A DNA stretch of 64,000 bases from Croceicoccus sp. Ery15 (GCF_020985305.1 NZ_CP087588.1:2034501-2098500); one strand, 5' to 3'. Positions 8,564 through 18,061 are shown, counted from the first letter of the stretch. Numbers and translations are program-made. Notes: generated by a model from the sequence alone, not told the origin.

Positions 8564-10066
8564 ATGTCCACGGACTTCGTCCACCATCCCTTTCACGACG
8601 AGGATGGAGATTCCCTGCGCGAGGAATGCGGCGTTTTCGGCGTCGTCGGCGCGCGCGACGCGGCGGCGGTCACGGCGCTGGGGCTGCATGCCCTGCAGCA
8701 CCGCGGACAGGAAGCGGCGGGGATCGTTTCCTATGACGGTCAGGAATTCCACGTCCGGCGCGGCAATGGCCACGTGGCCGAAAATTTCTCGACCGGCGAG
8801 GCGATGGCCGAATTGCCCGGCACCATGGCATGCGGGCATGTCCGCTATTCCACCACGGGCGGATCGGGCCTGCGCAATGTGCAGCCGCTTTATGCCGAAC
8901 TGGCGACCGGCGGTTTCGCCATCGCGCATAACGGCAATATTTCCAACGCGATGCACCTGCGCGGCGATCTGGTGCGGCGCGGCGCGATCTTTCAGGGAAC
9001 GGCCGATACCGAGGTGATTATCCACCTCGTCGCGACCAGCCGCTATCCCACGCTGCTCGATAAATTCGTCGATGCGCTGCGGATGCTGGAAGGGGCCTAT
9101 TCGCTGGTCTGCACCACGCCGCAGGGCATGATCGCCTGCCGCGATCCGCTGGGCATCCGCCCTCTGGTCATGGGCCATATCCCCGAGAAGAAGGGGAAAG
9201 GCGCGGTCGTCTTCGCATCCGAAACCGTCGCGCTAGACATCGTGGGCGCCATTTTCGACCGCGAAGTCGAACCGGGCGAGCTGATCGAGGTCGACCTCGA
9301 CGGCAAAACGACCAGCCACCGGCCTTTCACCAAGACCGCCTCGCGCCCCTGCATTTTCGAGCATGTCTATTTCTCGCGCCCCGATTCGATTTCGGCGGGG
9401 CAGTCGGTCTATTCGGTGCGCAAGGCAATCGGCCAGCAGCTCGCCATCGAATCGCCGGCAGAGGTGGATCTGGTAATCCCCGTGCCCGATTCGGGGGTGC
9501 CCGCCGCCATCGGCTATGCGCAGGAATCGGGCGTGCCGTTCGAACTGGGCATCATCCGGTCGCATTACGTCGGCCGCACCTTTATCCAGCCGTCGGACGG
9601 CGCGCGGTCCAGCAGCGTCAGCCGCAAGCATAATGCCAATCGCGCGCTGGTCGCGGGCAAGCGCATCGTGCTGATCGACGATTCGATCGTGCGCGGCACC
9701 ACCAGCCTGAAAATCGTGCAGATGATGCGCGACGCGGGCGCGACCGAAGTGCACATGCGCATCGCCAGCCCGCCCACCATGCACAGCTGCTTCTATGGCG
9801 TCGACACGCCCGAAAGGAACAAGCTGCTCGCCGCGCGGATGGACATGGATGCCATGCGCGAATTCATTCAGGCCGACAGCCTTGCCTTTGTCTCGATCGA
9901 CGGCCTGTATCGCGCCGTGGGCGAGGAGCAGCGCCAGCCCGCCAGGCCCGCCTATTGCGATGCCTGCTTCACCGGCGATTATCCGACGCGGCTGACCGAT
10001 CTGGCCGACCGGACCAAGGCGGGACAGCTCGACCTTGTCCCCGGCAAGGCGGAAAAGGTCGCCTGA
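8564..10066 (+). CDS. purF: Amidophosphoribosyltransferase (glutamine PRPP amidotransferase)
   Basis: First committed step of purine synthesis: PRPP plus glutamine gives 5-phosphoribosylamine. About 500 aa. The catalytic cysteine is residue 22 in REECGVFGV, so a short propeptide must be removed. The N-terminal Ntn glutaminase domain includes HALQHRGQEAAG and GHVRYST. The C-terminal phosphoribosyltransferase domain has VLIDDSIVRGTTS as its PRPP loop. Two adjacent ATGs occur (8561 and 8564). The second is better spaced from GAAGG. The dehydrogenase gene begins four bases after the stop, so the two are probably co-transcribed. Confidence 0.97.
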   Translation: MSTDFVHHPFHDEDGDSLREECGVFGVVGARDAAAVTALGLHALQHRGQEAAGIVSYDGQEFHVRRGNGHVAENFSTGEAMAELPGTMACGHVRYSTTGGSGLRNVQPLYAELATGGFAIAHNGNISNAMHLRGDLVRRGAIFQGTADTEVIIHLVATSRYPTLLDKFVDALRMLEGAYSLVCTTPQGMIACRDPLGIRPLVMGHIPEKKGKGAVVFASETVALDIVGAIFDREVEPGELIEVDLDGKTTSHRPFTKTASRPCIFEHVYFSRPDSISAGQSVYSVRKAIGQQLAIESPAEVDLVIPVPDSGVPAAIGYAQESGVPFELGIIRSHYVGRTFIQPSDGARSSSVSRKHNANRALVAGKRIVLIDDSIVRGTTSLKIVQMMRDAGATEVHMRIASPPTMHSCFYGVDTPERNKLLAARMDMDAMREFIQADSLAFVSIDGLYRAVGEEQRQPARPAYCDACFTGDYPTRLTDLADRTKAGQLDLVPGKAEKVA

Positions 10067-10070
10067 TCCG

Positions 10071-10802
10071 ATGAGCGAACAGACCGACAATCGCCCGCTG
10101 GCGGGCAGGCTGGCCCTTGTCACCGGCGCATCGCGCGGCATTGGCGAGGCGACGGCACTGGCGCTGGCATCGGCGGGCATGCATGTGGTGATCACCGCCC
10201 GCGACGACCGCGCGCTGGAAGCGGTGGAGGAAAAGATCCACGCCGCCGGCGGCAGCGCGACCATCGCGCCGCTCGACCTGGCCGAACCCGATGCGGTGGC
10301 ACGGCTGGCAGCGGCGATTTCGGGCCGCTGGGACCGGCTGGACGCGCTGGTCATCAATGCGGCGATCCTGCCCGAGCTGACCCCCGTGACCGATATCAGC
10401 GCCAAGCAATTCTCTCAGGCGATGACCGTGAACGTGCTGGCGACGCAGACGTTGCTGTCGGCATTCCACCCGATGCTGAAAGCGGCAGAAGCGGGCAAGG
10501 TCATCGGCATCACCAGCTCTGTCGGATCGTCTCCGCGCGCGTTCTGGGGTGCCTATGGCGCGTCCAAGGCAGCGTTCGATGTGCTGCTGTCCTGCTATGC
10601 GCAGGAGAACGAGAAGATTTCGCGGATCACCACGGCCATCGTCGATCCCGGCGCGACCCGCACCGCCATGCGCGCCCGCGCATTCCCCGGTGAGGATCCG
10701 AATACGGTAAAGACCCCCGATGTCGTGGCGCAGGAAATCCTAGGACTTGTCCGCGACTCGTTCGTAAACGGAGAGAAATTTCGCGTTAAGCAGCCGTCTT
10801 AA
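10071..10802 (+). CDS. Short-chain dehydrogenase/reductase (SDR), substrate unknown
   Basis: Classical SDR of 243 aa. The nucleotide-binding TGASRGIGEAT motif is at about residues 19-29, the NAA motif (VINAAIL) at about 100, the catalytic serine in ITSSVGSS, and YGASK holds the Tyr and Lys of the active site. The stop of purF is only four bases upstream, and GGAAAAGG inside the purF end can serve as the ribosome site. NAD(P) binding and oxidoreductase chemistry are firm. The substrate cannot be read from sequence, and the purF linkage does not by itself indicate purine metabolism. Confidence 0.9.
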   Translation: MSEQTDNRPLAGRLALVTGASRGIGEATALALASAGMHVVITARDDRALEAVEEKIHAAGGSATIAPLDLAEPDAVARLAAAISGRWDRLDALVINAAILPELTPVTDISAKQFSQAMTVNVLATQTLLSAFHPMLKAAEAGKVIGITSSVGSSPRAFWGAYGASKAAFDVLLSCYAQENEKISRITTAIVDPGATRTAMRARAFPGEDPNTVKTPDVVAQEILGLVRDSFVNGEKFRVKQPS

Positions 10803-10904
10803 CCGAAAAATAACCTCGAATCTTCTACCCTGTCCCAATCAGGAACGAATCCGTCCGCCTTCGGGCACGACAGTCCGGTTCCTTGTGCAAGAAGGACAGC
10901 GGCC

Positions 10905-11276
10905 ATGACCGACTATAGATTGAGGGATCGCTATAACACGACCGACCGCTATTACGCGGCCGCGCAAGAGGATCGCTCCTCGCCGCGCCTTCGTGTCGCC
11001 ATTCCGGCCAATCTGCGCCCCACGGGCGGGCACGGTTTTACGACCGTCGTGAACGATCTGTCGCTGGGCGGTTTTTCGGCCGAATGCGTCAACCGGCTGG
11101 CGATCGGATCGCTGTGCTGGCTGAAACTGCCGGGTCTGGAAGCGCTGCAATGCGAAGTGATCTGGTGGCAAAGCAATCTGGTCGGCTGCGCGTTCCAGAA
11201 CCTGCTCAGCCCCGTGATCTATGACGATATCGTCTCGCGCTATCGCGAAGGTGCGGTGCGCCGCAGCACGCTCTGA
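10905..11276 (+). CDS. PilZ domain protein
   Basis: Protein of 123 aa carrying one PilZ domain, which in this family binds cyclic di-GMP. The arginine motif appears as SSPRLRVAIPANLR (about residues 25-38) and the second motif as NDLSLGGFSAE (about 51-61). The remainder forms the small beta barrel ending FQNLLSPVIYDDIVSRYRE. It has no membrane segment and no attached output domain, so it would act as a stand-alone receptor. A CtrA-like TTAA-N7-ATAA lies about 95 bp upstream. It is followed by convergent cfa, with a short hairpin GCCCGC/GCGGGC plus TTT at 11338-11359. Confidence 0.88.
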   Translation: MTDYRLRDRYNTTDRYYAAAQEDRSSPRLRVAIPANLRPTGGHGFTTVVNDLSLGGFSAECVNRLAIGSLCWLKLPGLEALQCEVIWWQSNLVGCAFQNLLSPVIYDDIVSRYREGAVRRSTL

Positions 11277-11346
11277 ATTCCGACTTCGCTCCGCCGGGTT
11301 CACTCCCTCTCCCGGCGGGGCGGACGACCTGTTTCGGGCCCGCGCG

Positions 11347-12579
11347 TCAGGCGGGCTTTACCAGCGTCACCTGATGCACGTCGATCCCGCCGCCGCGGAA
11401 CCCGCCCTCGCAATACATCAGGTAAAATCGCCATAGCCGCGTGAATGTGTCGTCAAAGCCCGCGGGCAGGCGCCCCTGTTCCACCGCGCGGTCGAAACGC
11501 AGCCGCCAATCGGCCAATGTGCGCGCATAATCCTGCCCGAAACGCGCCTCGTCGCGCCATTCCAGTCCGCGCACTTCGGCCAGACGGCGGAATTCGCTGG
11601 TCCGGATCAGCATGCCGCCGGGGAAGATATAGGTCTGGATGAAATCGGCGCTGCGGGCATAATGGTCGAACAATTCGTCGCGGATCGAAATAAACTGGAT
11701 CGCCGCGCGCCCGCCCGCTTTCAGATTATGCGCGATGCAATCCATAAAGGCGGGCCAGTATTCGCGGCCCAGCGCTTCCACCATTTCGACGCTGACGATG
11801 GCGTCGTAACGCCCGTCGACATCGCGGTAATCCTGCTTGCGGAACGCGACATCGGGGGCGGCTTCGCGGGCGAAGGCCAGTTGCTCGTCCGACAGGCTGA
11901 TCGCCTCTACCTCGTGCCCGCGCGCGGCCAGCAATGCCGATAACGCACCCCAGCCGCAGCCGATTTCCAGCACGCCCGGCCCCGGCGCGCCCGCGATCCG
12001 GTTGGCCATGGCGTTCATCTTGGCCTGCTGCGCGGCATCCAGCGTCAGCGCATCGCTCCAGATCGCGCTGGAATAGGCCATCGTCCGCCCCAGCCAGGGC
12101 GTATAGAAATCATTGCCCAGATCGTAATGCGCCGCGATATTCTGGCGCGAACCCGCCTTGGTATTGCGCCGCATGCGGTGATAGGCCTGCGACACCATGC
12201 GCCACGGCCCCTTGGCCCGCGCGGCATTGCCCAAAGTGTCGGCATTGGCCATGAACAGGGCGAATATCTTCACCGGATCGCTGCTCGACCATTCGCCCTT
12301 TTCCCATGCGCGATACCAGCCGACCGATCCGCCCGTCGCCAGCCGCAATATGCAGCGCCAGTCGTGCACGGCGATATCGGCATCGAACCCGCTGCGCTTT
12401 CCGCCCAGCGTGATGACATCGCCGTTCGGCAGCCGCGCCGTGATCGATCCGGTGGCCAGACCATGGTCGATGCGGCGCAATATCCTGGCCTGACCGCCCG
12501 AAATCAGCCGCGCCAATATGCCGGTCGAATCGCGGCCTTCCCCCGCCGCGCGTGTCAGATGTACGCCCCGCCTCTCCAT
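11347..12579 (-). CDS. cfa: Cyclopropane-fatty-acyl-phospholipid synthase family methyltransferase
   Basis: SAM-dependent enzyme of 410 aa that adds a methylene across a double bond of membrane phospholipid acyl chains. An N-terminal lipid-binding-type domain (about residues 1-130) precedes the hallmark AAHYDLGNDFYTPWL, the SAM site VLEIGCGWGALS at about residue 200, FDHYARSADFIQTYIFPGG, and a C-terminal FRGGGIDVHQVTLVK. I start at MERRGVHL. The longer in-frame upstream stretch has non-coding character and would overlap the photolyase. The ribosome site is poor. It lies 50 bp downstream of the photolyase on the same strand. Confidence 0.92.
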   Translation of the reverse strand: MERRGVHLTRAAGEGRDSTGILARLISGGQARILRRIDHGLATGSITARLPNGDVITLGGKRSGFDADIAVHDWRCILRLATGGSVGWYRAWEKGEWSSSDPVKIFALFMANADTLGNAARAKGPWRMVSQAYHRMRRNTKAGSRQNIAAHYDLGNDFYTPWLGRTMAYSSAIWSDALTLDAAQQAKMNAMANRIAGAPGPGVLEIGCGWGALSALLAARGHEVEAISLSDEQLAFAREAAPDVAFRKQDYRDVDGRYDAIVSVEMVEALGREYWPAFMDCIAHNLKAGGRAAIQFISIRDELFDHYARSADFIQTYIFPGGMLIRTSEFRRLAEVRGLEWRDEARFGQDYARTLADWRLRFDRAVEQGRLPAGFDDTFTRLWRFYLMYCEGGFRGGGIDVHQVTLVKPA

Positions 12580-12629
12580 AAGGATAAGAGATATGCAAGC
12601 GCGGCGCAGCGGGCAAGCGAGTGCGGGTT

Positions 12630-14015
12630 TTATTCCCCCTTGGCCTGCCGGTACGCGGCCAGCGCCCGTTCGCGCGCCTCGCGGTGGCCGATGATCTTCG
12701 CGGGGTAATCGGCCGGGCGGTGGCTGTCGTCGGGATCGTGGATCTGCGCATCGGACAGACCCGCCAGTTCGGGGACGAATTCCCGAATATAATCCCCTGC
12801 ATCGAATTTTTCGGATTGCGACAGCGGGGCCATGATGCGCGGGAACATATTGCTGTCCACCCCCGTGCCCGCCACCCATTGCCAGTTCACGCCATTATTC
12901 GCGTAATCGGCATCGACCAGCGTGTCCCAGAACCATTGCTCGCCATGGCGCCAGTCGATCAGCAGGTGCTTGATCAGGAAACTGGCCGCGATCATCCGCA
13001 CGCGATTGTGCATCCAGCCGGTCTGCCACAATTGCCGCATGCCCGCATCGACGATGGGATATCCGGTGCGCCCCTGCTGCCATGCTTGCAATTCTTCGGC
13101 GATCACGTGGCCGCGATTGGGATTGCGCCACAATGCCTCTCCGCCCAGATCGCGATAGGATTCAGAGGGATAGGCAGGAAACTGGCAGATCACGTTTTGC
13201 GCATAATCGCGCCACAGCAATTCGCCGCGATAGGTTTCCGCCCCCTCGCCCGTGTGGCGCGAGAGCCGGTCCCAGACCTGCGCGGGCGAAATCTCTCCGA
13301 AATGGAGGTGCGGCGACAGGCGGGAGGATCCGTCGATCGAGGGCATGTTGCGATCGTCGTCATAGGCAGCGACGCGGTCGGTGAAGTCGTCCAGCTGCCC
13401 GTGCGCCGCAGCCTCACCCACTTGCCATGCCTCACGAAAGCCCCCTGCCCAATCGGGCCTGGTCGGCAACAGGCCCCAATCGTCCGGATCGTCGGAGGCG
13501 GGCCATGTATCGGGATTCGTCAGCGCGGGCGCCTCCAGCACCTCGCGCTGCGGCAGGCACTGCCGCGCCGATTTCGCGAAGGGGGTATAGATCTTGTACG
13601 GATCGCCCGATCCCGTCGTCACCGTGCCGGGCGGCAGCAGATAATTGCCGTCGTACAAATGCAGGTCGATGCGCTTGGCCAGTTCGCCCTGCGCTTTCCT
13701 CCACCACGGTTCGTAATGGCGGATCGCATGGACGGCGGCCGCGCCCGTTTCATTGGCAAGCTTGCAAATCTGGTCCACCGCATCGCCGCGCCGCAGGATC
13801 AGCTTTGCCCGGTGCTTGCCCAGTTCGCGGGCCATCGCCGTCAGCGAATGATGCAGCCACCAGCGCGACGCCCCGCCCATGGCACGACTTCCCGCGCGTT
13901 CGTCATCCAGCACATAGACGCAGATCACCGGCCCCTGCCGGGCAGCGGAATATAGGGCGGGCTGATCGGCAAGGCGCAGGTCGCGGCGCAGCCATACGAT
14001 ATGCGGGGCGGTCAT
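12630..14015 (-). CDS. phrB: Deoxyribodipyrimidine photo-lyase
   Basis: Blue-light DNA repair enzyme of 461 aa that splits cyclobutane pyrimidine dimers. The N-terminal antenna-binding alpha/beta domain begins IVWLRRDLRLADQPAL. The FAD domain contains SRLSPHLHFGEISPAQVW, GRTGYPIVDAGMRQLWQTGWMHNRVRM (20-residue part IVDAGMRQLWQTGWMHNRVR) and NGVNWQWVAGTGVDSN, all typical of class I CPD photolyases. The Trp electron-transfer residues in these motifs are present. The start MTAPHIVWLRR matches the family. It is probably transcribed with cfa downstream, giving an envelope/UV stress pairing (inference). Confidence 0.95.
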   Translation of the reverse strand: MTAPHIVWLRRDLRLADQPALYSAARQGPVICVYVLDDERAGSRAMGGASRWWLHHSLTAMARELGKHRAKLILRRGDAVDQICKLANETGAAAVHAIRHYEPWWRKAQGELAKRIDLHLYDGNYLLPPGTVTTGSGDPYKIYTPFAKSARQCLPQREVLEAPALTNPDTWPASDDPDDWGLLPTRPDWAGGFREAWQVGEAAAHGQLDDFTDRVAAYDDDRNMPSIDGSSRLSPHLHFGEISPAQVWDRLSRHTGEGAETYRGELLWRDYAQNVICQFPAYPSESYRDLGGEALWRNPNRGHVIAEELQAWQQGRTGYPIVDAGMRQLWQTGWMHNRVRMIAASFLIKHLLIDWRHGEQWFWDTLVDADYANNGVNWQWVAGTGVDSNMFPRIMAPLSQSEKFDAGDYIREFVPELAGLSDAQIHDPDDSHRPADYPAKIIGHREARERALAAYRQAKGE

Positions 14016-14048
14016 GCGGGGTGAACGGGCCGGACGGGACGGGGTTCC

Positions 14049-14996
14049 TTAACGCAGCGGTATGCAGGGCGTATCGGGCAGGTAAACGGAAAATTGCCCT
14101 CGGGTGCGTTCGTCGAAAAAGCGGGCATCGTGGATCGTCACCCCGCCATCGGGATTGCGCAAGGCGAAAGGTGCCTGACTCCAAAACAGGAACGCGGCGA
14201 CGTCGGGGCGGTTCGCGCTGCCTATTCGGGGATCAGGGAACTTGCAAATATGATCGGAGATCGGAGCCAGTAGCGCATCGTCCGGCCCAATGGCCTCCTT
14301 CTTGAACCATGCACCATTCCCCCCAACGACTAAATCGCGCCGCCAAAACTCTATCGGCAGCGGGAGGGCGATCACCTCGGATTTCGTCATTTCACGCATT
14401 TGCGCATAGAGAGCGCCATCAGCCTCGTTCTTGGCAGTAATCCCCGCATTCACCCCGATATAGGCCAACGCCCCCGCAATCGCCGCCCGAGCCGGAGTTC
14501 GCCAGTTGCCACGCCGCTTTTCCCGCAGCAGCGACAGGATCAGCCCCAGCCCCATCATCGCCCACAACCAGACATCGATGATGAACAATATGTCGCCATG
14601 GAACCAGCGATGCGAAAACGGCTCCAGCAGGCGGATGCCATAGACGTTCATCCAGTCGAGCGCCGGATGAGTCAGGCACGCCAGAAAGGCCAGAGCGAAC
14701 AGCCAGCCGAAATGTACCGGCAGGCGCGTATCGGGCCGCGTGCCCCTTCGTGCCTGCCAGCGGTCGAACCACCACAGGAACCCCGCCAGCGCCAGCGGCA
14801 ATAGCACCAGCGCGATCGGTCCGTGAGTCAGCCCGCGCCGCATCGCAAGGCTTTCGGTGCCCCAGACGACGCAGCCCGCGTCGATATCGGGCAGGTTCGC
14901 GCCGAAAATCAGCGCAGGCATGGCAAGGCCGGTCCTGCGCTTCAGTCCGGCCTGCCCGATCAGCGCGCCGACAAGCCCGTGGGTCAGATTATCCAT
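14049..14996 (-). CDS. Membrane-bound YdjM-like putative metal-dependent hydrolase
   Basis: Inner-membrane protein of 315 aa. The N-terminus MDNLTHGLVGALIGQAGLK with later LPDIDA, RRGLTHGPIALVLLP and LACLTHPALDWMNVYG carries the scattered His and Asp residues that define the YdjM/DUF457 LexA-regulated membrane hydrolase family. About five membrane helices occupy residues 20-185. A soluble C-terminal part of about 120 aa follows. The catalytic activity of this family is not established. It lies between photolyase and korB on the same strand, with a 33-bp gap to phrB, so co-transcription with phrB and cfa is possible. Confidence 0.85.
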   Translation of the reverse strand: MDNLTHGLVGALIGQAGLKRRTGLAMPALIFGANLPDIDAGCVVWGTESLAMRRGLTHGPIALVLLPLALAGFLWWFDRWQARRGTRPDTRLPVHFGWLFALAFLACLTHPALDWMNVYGIRLLEPFSHRWFHGDILFIIDVWLWAMMGLGLILSLLREKRRGNWRTPARAAIAGALAYIGVNAGITAKNEADGALYAQMREMTKSEVIALPLPIEFWRRDLVVGGNGAWFKKEAIGPDDALLAPISDHICKFPDPRIGSANRPDVAAFLFWSQAPFALRNPDGGVTIHDARFFDERTRGQFSVYLPDTPCIPLR

Positions 14997-15014
14997 TGTC
15001 GCGCAGGTGACAGA

Positions 15015-16064
15015 TCAAATCGGGTCCTGTGCTGTGCCTGAAACCGTCCATGTCTGGCCCTTCGCCAACAGACCCGCCAGATCGCCTTTGCCTTTCGCGC
15101 GGGCGGTCTCCATCTGCTCGGCAATGGCCGCGTCATAGGTAGGGCGCGGATCGTCATATATAACCCCCAGCACCATGGGGAACGGGCCGAATTCCAGCTC
15201 GACCAGCATATGGGCAAGGCTGCGGTTGGTCTGATCGTGCACCATCACTCCCGCCGCCTGCCAATCGCCATCGGTGATATCGACCACTTTCAGCGCCATG
15301 GTCGCGGGATCGAGAGCGAGCCCCTTTGTCGGCACCTTGTCCTTGCCCGCGCCGAACACCAATGGTTGCCCGTGGATCGCCCAGACCTGTGTTTCGGCGG
15401 CGACCTTCTTCTGCGTGAAATCGTCGAACACATCCTTGTTATAGACGATGCAGTTCTGGAAAATTTCGACGAAAGCCGCGCCCCGATGCGCATGGGCGGC
15501 CACCAGCACATCACCCAGATCCTTGGAAACGTCATAGCCGCGCGCCACGAAACGCGCGCCCGAACCCAGCGCGAATGCGCAGGGGTTGGCGGGCCGGTCG
15601 ACGCTGCCGCCGGGGCTGGTCGGGCTGGTCGTGCCGCGGCGGCTGGTGGGCGAATATTGCCCTTTGGTCAGGCCATAAATCTCGTTATTGAACAGCAATA
15701 TCTGGCAATTCAGATTGCGGCGCAGCAAATGCATGGTGTGATTGCCGCCGATCGACATGCCATCGCCGTCGCCCGTCACCATCCAGATATCAAGGTCGGG
15801 ATTGGCCAGCTTGATACCGGTCACAAAGGCAGGCGCGCGGCCATGGATCGTGTGAAAGCCATAGCTTTCGACGTAATAGGGAAAGCGGCTGGAGCAGCCG
15901 ATACCGCTGACGAATACGGTGTTCGCCGGGTCCGCACCGATTTGCGGCAGGGTGCGCTGCACCGCCTTCAGGATCGCATAGTCCCCGCAACCGGGACACC
16001 AGCGAACTTCCTGATCGGTTTCCCAGTCCTTGAGCGTGGTTTCGATTTTCGTGAATTCGTTCAT
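15015..16064 (-). CDS. korB: 2-oxoacid:ferredoxin oxidoreductase, beta subunit
   Basis: Thiamine-diphosphate and Fe-S containing subunit (349 aa) of an enzyme that oxidises a 2-oxoacid, probably 2-oxoglutarate, to the acyl-CoA with reduction of ferredoxin. WCPGCGDYAIL near the N-terminus gives two of the Fe-S cysteines and GIGCSSRFPYY a third. The TPP-binding signature is VTGDGDGMSIGGNH with NNEIYGLTKGQYSPTS. The 19-bp gap to korA contains GGGACGAG as ribosome site. The korA-korB order with fused alpha/gamma matches the two-subunit type found in aerobic bacteria. Confidence 0.93.
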   Translation of the reverse strand: MNEFTKIETTLKDWETDQEVRWCPGCGDYAILKAVQRTLPQIGADPANTVFVSGIGCSSRFPYYVESYGFHTIHGRAPAFVTGIKLANPDLDIWMVTGDGDGMSIGGNHTMHLLRRNLNCQILLFNNEIYGLTKGQYSPTSRRGTTSPTSPGGSVDRPANPCAFALGSGARFVARGYDVSKDLGDVLVAAHAHRGAAFVEIFQNCIVYNKDVFDDFTQKKVAAETQVWAIHGQPLVFGAGKDKVPTKGLALDPATMALKVVDITDGDWQAAGVMVHDQTNRSLAHMLVELEFGPFPMVLGVIYDDPRPTYDAAIAEQMETARAKGKGDLAGLLAKGQTWTVSGTAQDPI

Positions 16065-16083
16065 CGTTCTCGTCCCTTCGCTC

Positions 16084-18006
16084 TTACTGTTCCACCGATT
16101 CCGGCGTCGGAAGCTGGCTGTCGTTCACCGGCACCTCGCCCCCGATGTCGCTGGCACGCGGTTCGCCCAGCGCGTCGCAGATCGCATCCTCGATCTCGGC
16201 AATGGCAAAGGGCTGGCCGCTCGTCTTGGTCAACGGCTGGGCATCGACCAGGAACTGGTCGCGCATCACGGTCTTGAACTGGCCGGTGTTCATTTCGGGG
16301 ACCAGCACCTTGTCGAAACCCTTGAGCAGCGGGCCAAGGTTCTTTGGCAGCGGCCAGACATGGCGGACATGGACATGGCTAACATCCAGCCCGCGTTTTC
16401 GCGCACGGCGCACCGCCTGATGGATCGGGCCATAGGTGCTGCCCCAGCCGACCAGCACGAGCTTGCCGCTGTCATTCCCGATGCAAACGTCCTGATCGGG
16501 CACCGCGATGCCGTCCACCTTGGCCTTGCGCGCGTCGGTCATCGCCTGATGGTTCGCCGGATCGTAGGAGATATTGCCCGTCTGCGCATCCTTCTCGATC
16601 CCGCCTATGCGGTGCATCAGGCCGGGTGTGCCGGGCTTGATCCACGGGCGCTTGCCCGTCTCGTCACGCTTGTAGGGCAGCAGCACCTCGCCATTCTTCT
16701 CGGTCAGGAACTGCACCGGAAACGGCTCGAAAGCCGAGGGATCGGGCACTTTCCACGGCTCGGCCGCATTGGCGATATAGCCATCGGTCAGCAACATCAC
16801 CGGCGTCATATATTGCACCGCGATCCGGCATGCCTCTATCGCGCATTCGAACGCATCGGCGGGGCTGCGCGCGGCGACGACGGGCATGGGCGCATCGCCG
16901 TTGCGGCCATAGATCGCCTGATACAGATCCGACTGCTCGGTCTTGGTGGGAAGGCCGGTCGACGGCCCGCCGCGCTGCGAATTGACGATGACCAGCGGTA
17001 GTTCGGTCATGATGGCCAGCCCCATCGCCTCGCCCTTGAGGGCGATACCGGGGCCGGACGAGCTGGTCACGCCCAGATGGCCCGCATAGCTCGCGCCGAT
17101 GGCGGCGCAGATGGCGGCAATCTCGTCCTCTGCCTGAAACGTTGTGACGTCGAATTCGCGAAGTCGTGCCAGATGGTGCAGGATCGCGCTGGCCGGCGTA
17201 ATCGGATAGCCGCCGAAGAACATCGGCAATTGGGCCAGCTGCGCCCCTGCGACAAGGCCCAGCGACACGCTTTCGGCCCCCGTGATCGTGCGGTACAATC
17301 CCGGCTCGCTGGCCACCGGATCGACATGGACCTGTTTGACCGGCCCCGAAATCTCGGCCGTCTCGCCATAGGCGTGCCCCGCGTCCAGAGCGGCGATATT
17401 GGCGGCGGCGATATCGGGCGCCTTGGCGAATTTCGCCTTCAGCCAGTCATGGATGGGCCCACGCGGACGGTCGAACATCCACAGCGCCAGACCCAGCGTC
17501 CACATGTTCTTGCAGCGCAGCGCTTCCTTGTTGCCAAGGCCGAAGGGCTTCACCGCTTCCAGCGTCTGGGCGCTGATGTCGAAAGCCAGCAGGTCCCATT
17601 TGGCAAGGCTGCCATCTTCCAGCGGATTCCCGTCGTATTTCGCCTTTTCCAGATTGCGCTTCGAAAATTCGCCGCTGTCCGCGATGATCAGCCCGCCGGG
17701 TTTCAGCGCCGACAGGTTCACCTTCAGCGCGGCGGGGTTCATCGCCACCAGCACGTCGGGCGCGTCTCCCGCGGTTTCGATGGCGGTCGATCCGAAATTG
17801 ATCTGAAAGGCGGAAACACCGAACAAGGTGCCCTGCGGCGCGCGGATTTCGGCGGGAAAGTCGGGAAAAGTCGCCAGATCGTTGCCCGCCAGTGCCGTGG
17901 AAAGGGTGAACTGCCCGCCGGTCAACTGCATCCCGTCGCCGGAATCGCCGGCAAAGCGCACGGTTACGGATTCGGGGACCGGGACGGGATTCGTCGTTTC
18001 TGCCAT
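16084..18006 (-). CDS. korA: 2-oxoacid:ferredoxin oxidoreductase, fused gamma-alpha subunit
   Basis: Protein of 640 aa. The N-terminal gamma-like domain (about residues 10-190) begins VTVRFAGDSGDGMQLTGGQF. The alpha (pyrimidine-binding) domain follows with FFGGYPITPASAILHHLA and SSSGPGIALKGEAMGLA, and then TELPLVIVNSQRGGPSTGLP and a C-terminal domain with VGWGSTYGPI. I start at MAETTNPVPVPE; an upstream in-frame ATG adds only eleven atypical residues. This gamma-alpha fusion with a separate beta is the KorAB type thought to work beside or instead of 2-oxoglutarate dehydrogenase. Substrate preference is inferred from family resemblance. Confidence 0.94.
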   Translation of the reverse strand: MAETTNPVPVPESVTVRFAGDSGDGMQLTGGQFTLSTALAGNDLATFPDFPAEIRAPQGTLFGVSAFQINFGSTAIETAGDAPDVLVAMNPAALKVNLSALKPGGLIIADSGEFSKRNLEKAKYDGNPLEDGSLAKWDLLAFDISAQTLEAVKPFGLGNKEALRCKNMWTLGLALWMFDRPRGPIHDWLKAKFAKAPDIAAANIAALDAGHAYGETAEISGPVKQVHVDPVASEPGLYRTITGAESVSLGLVAGAQLAQLPMFFGGYPITPASAILHHLARLREFDVTTFQAEDEIAAICAAIGASYAGHLGVTSSSGPGIALKGEAMGLAIMTELPLVIVNSQRGGPSTGLPTKTEQSDLYQAIYGRNGDAPMPVVAARSPADAFECAIEACRIAVQYMTPVMLLTDGYIANAAEPWKVPDPSAFEPFPVQFLTEKNGEVLLPYKRDETGKRPWIKPGTPGLMHRIGGIEKDAQTGNISYDPANHQAMTDARKAKVDGIAVPDQDVCIGNDSGKLVLVGWGSTYGPIHQAVRRARKRGLDVSHVHVRHVWPLPKNLGPLLKGFDKVLVPEMNTGQFKTVMRDQFLVDAQPLTKTSGQPFAIAEIEDAICDALGEPRASDIGGEVPVNDSQLPTPESVEQ

Positions 18007-18061
18007 CGCGTTCACTCTTCCATCTGCGGACCGCCTCATTCGGCGGGCGGTCGTCCTGTCG

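Noticed and set aside
12579..12879. N-terminal 100-codon extension of the cyclopropane synthase
   Set aside because: It overlaps the photolyase gene in another frame, has no homology to the family, and the protein domain begins at MERRGVHL.
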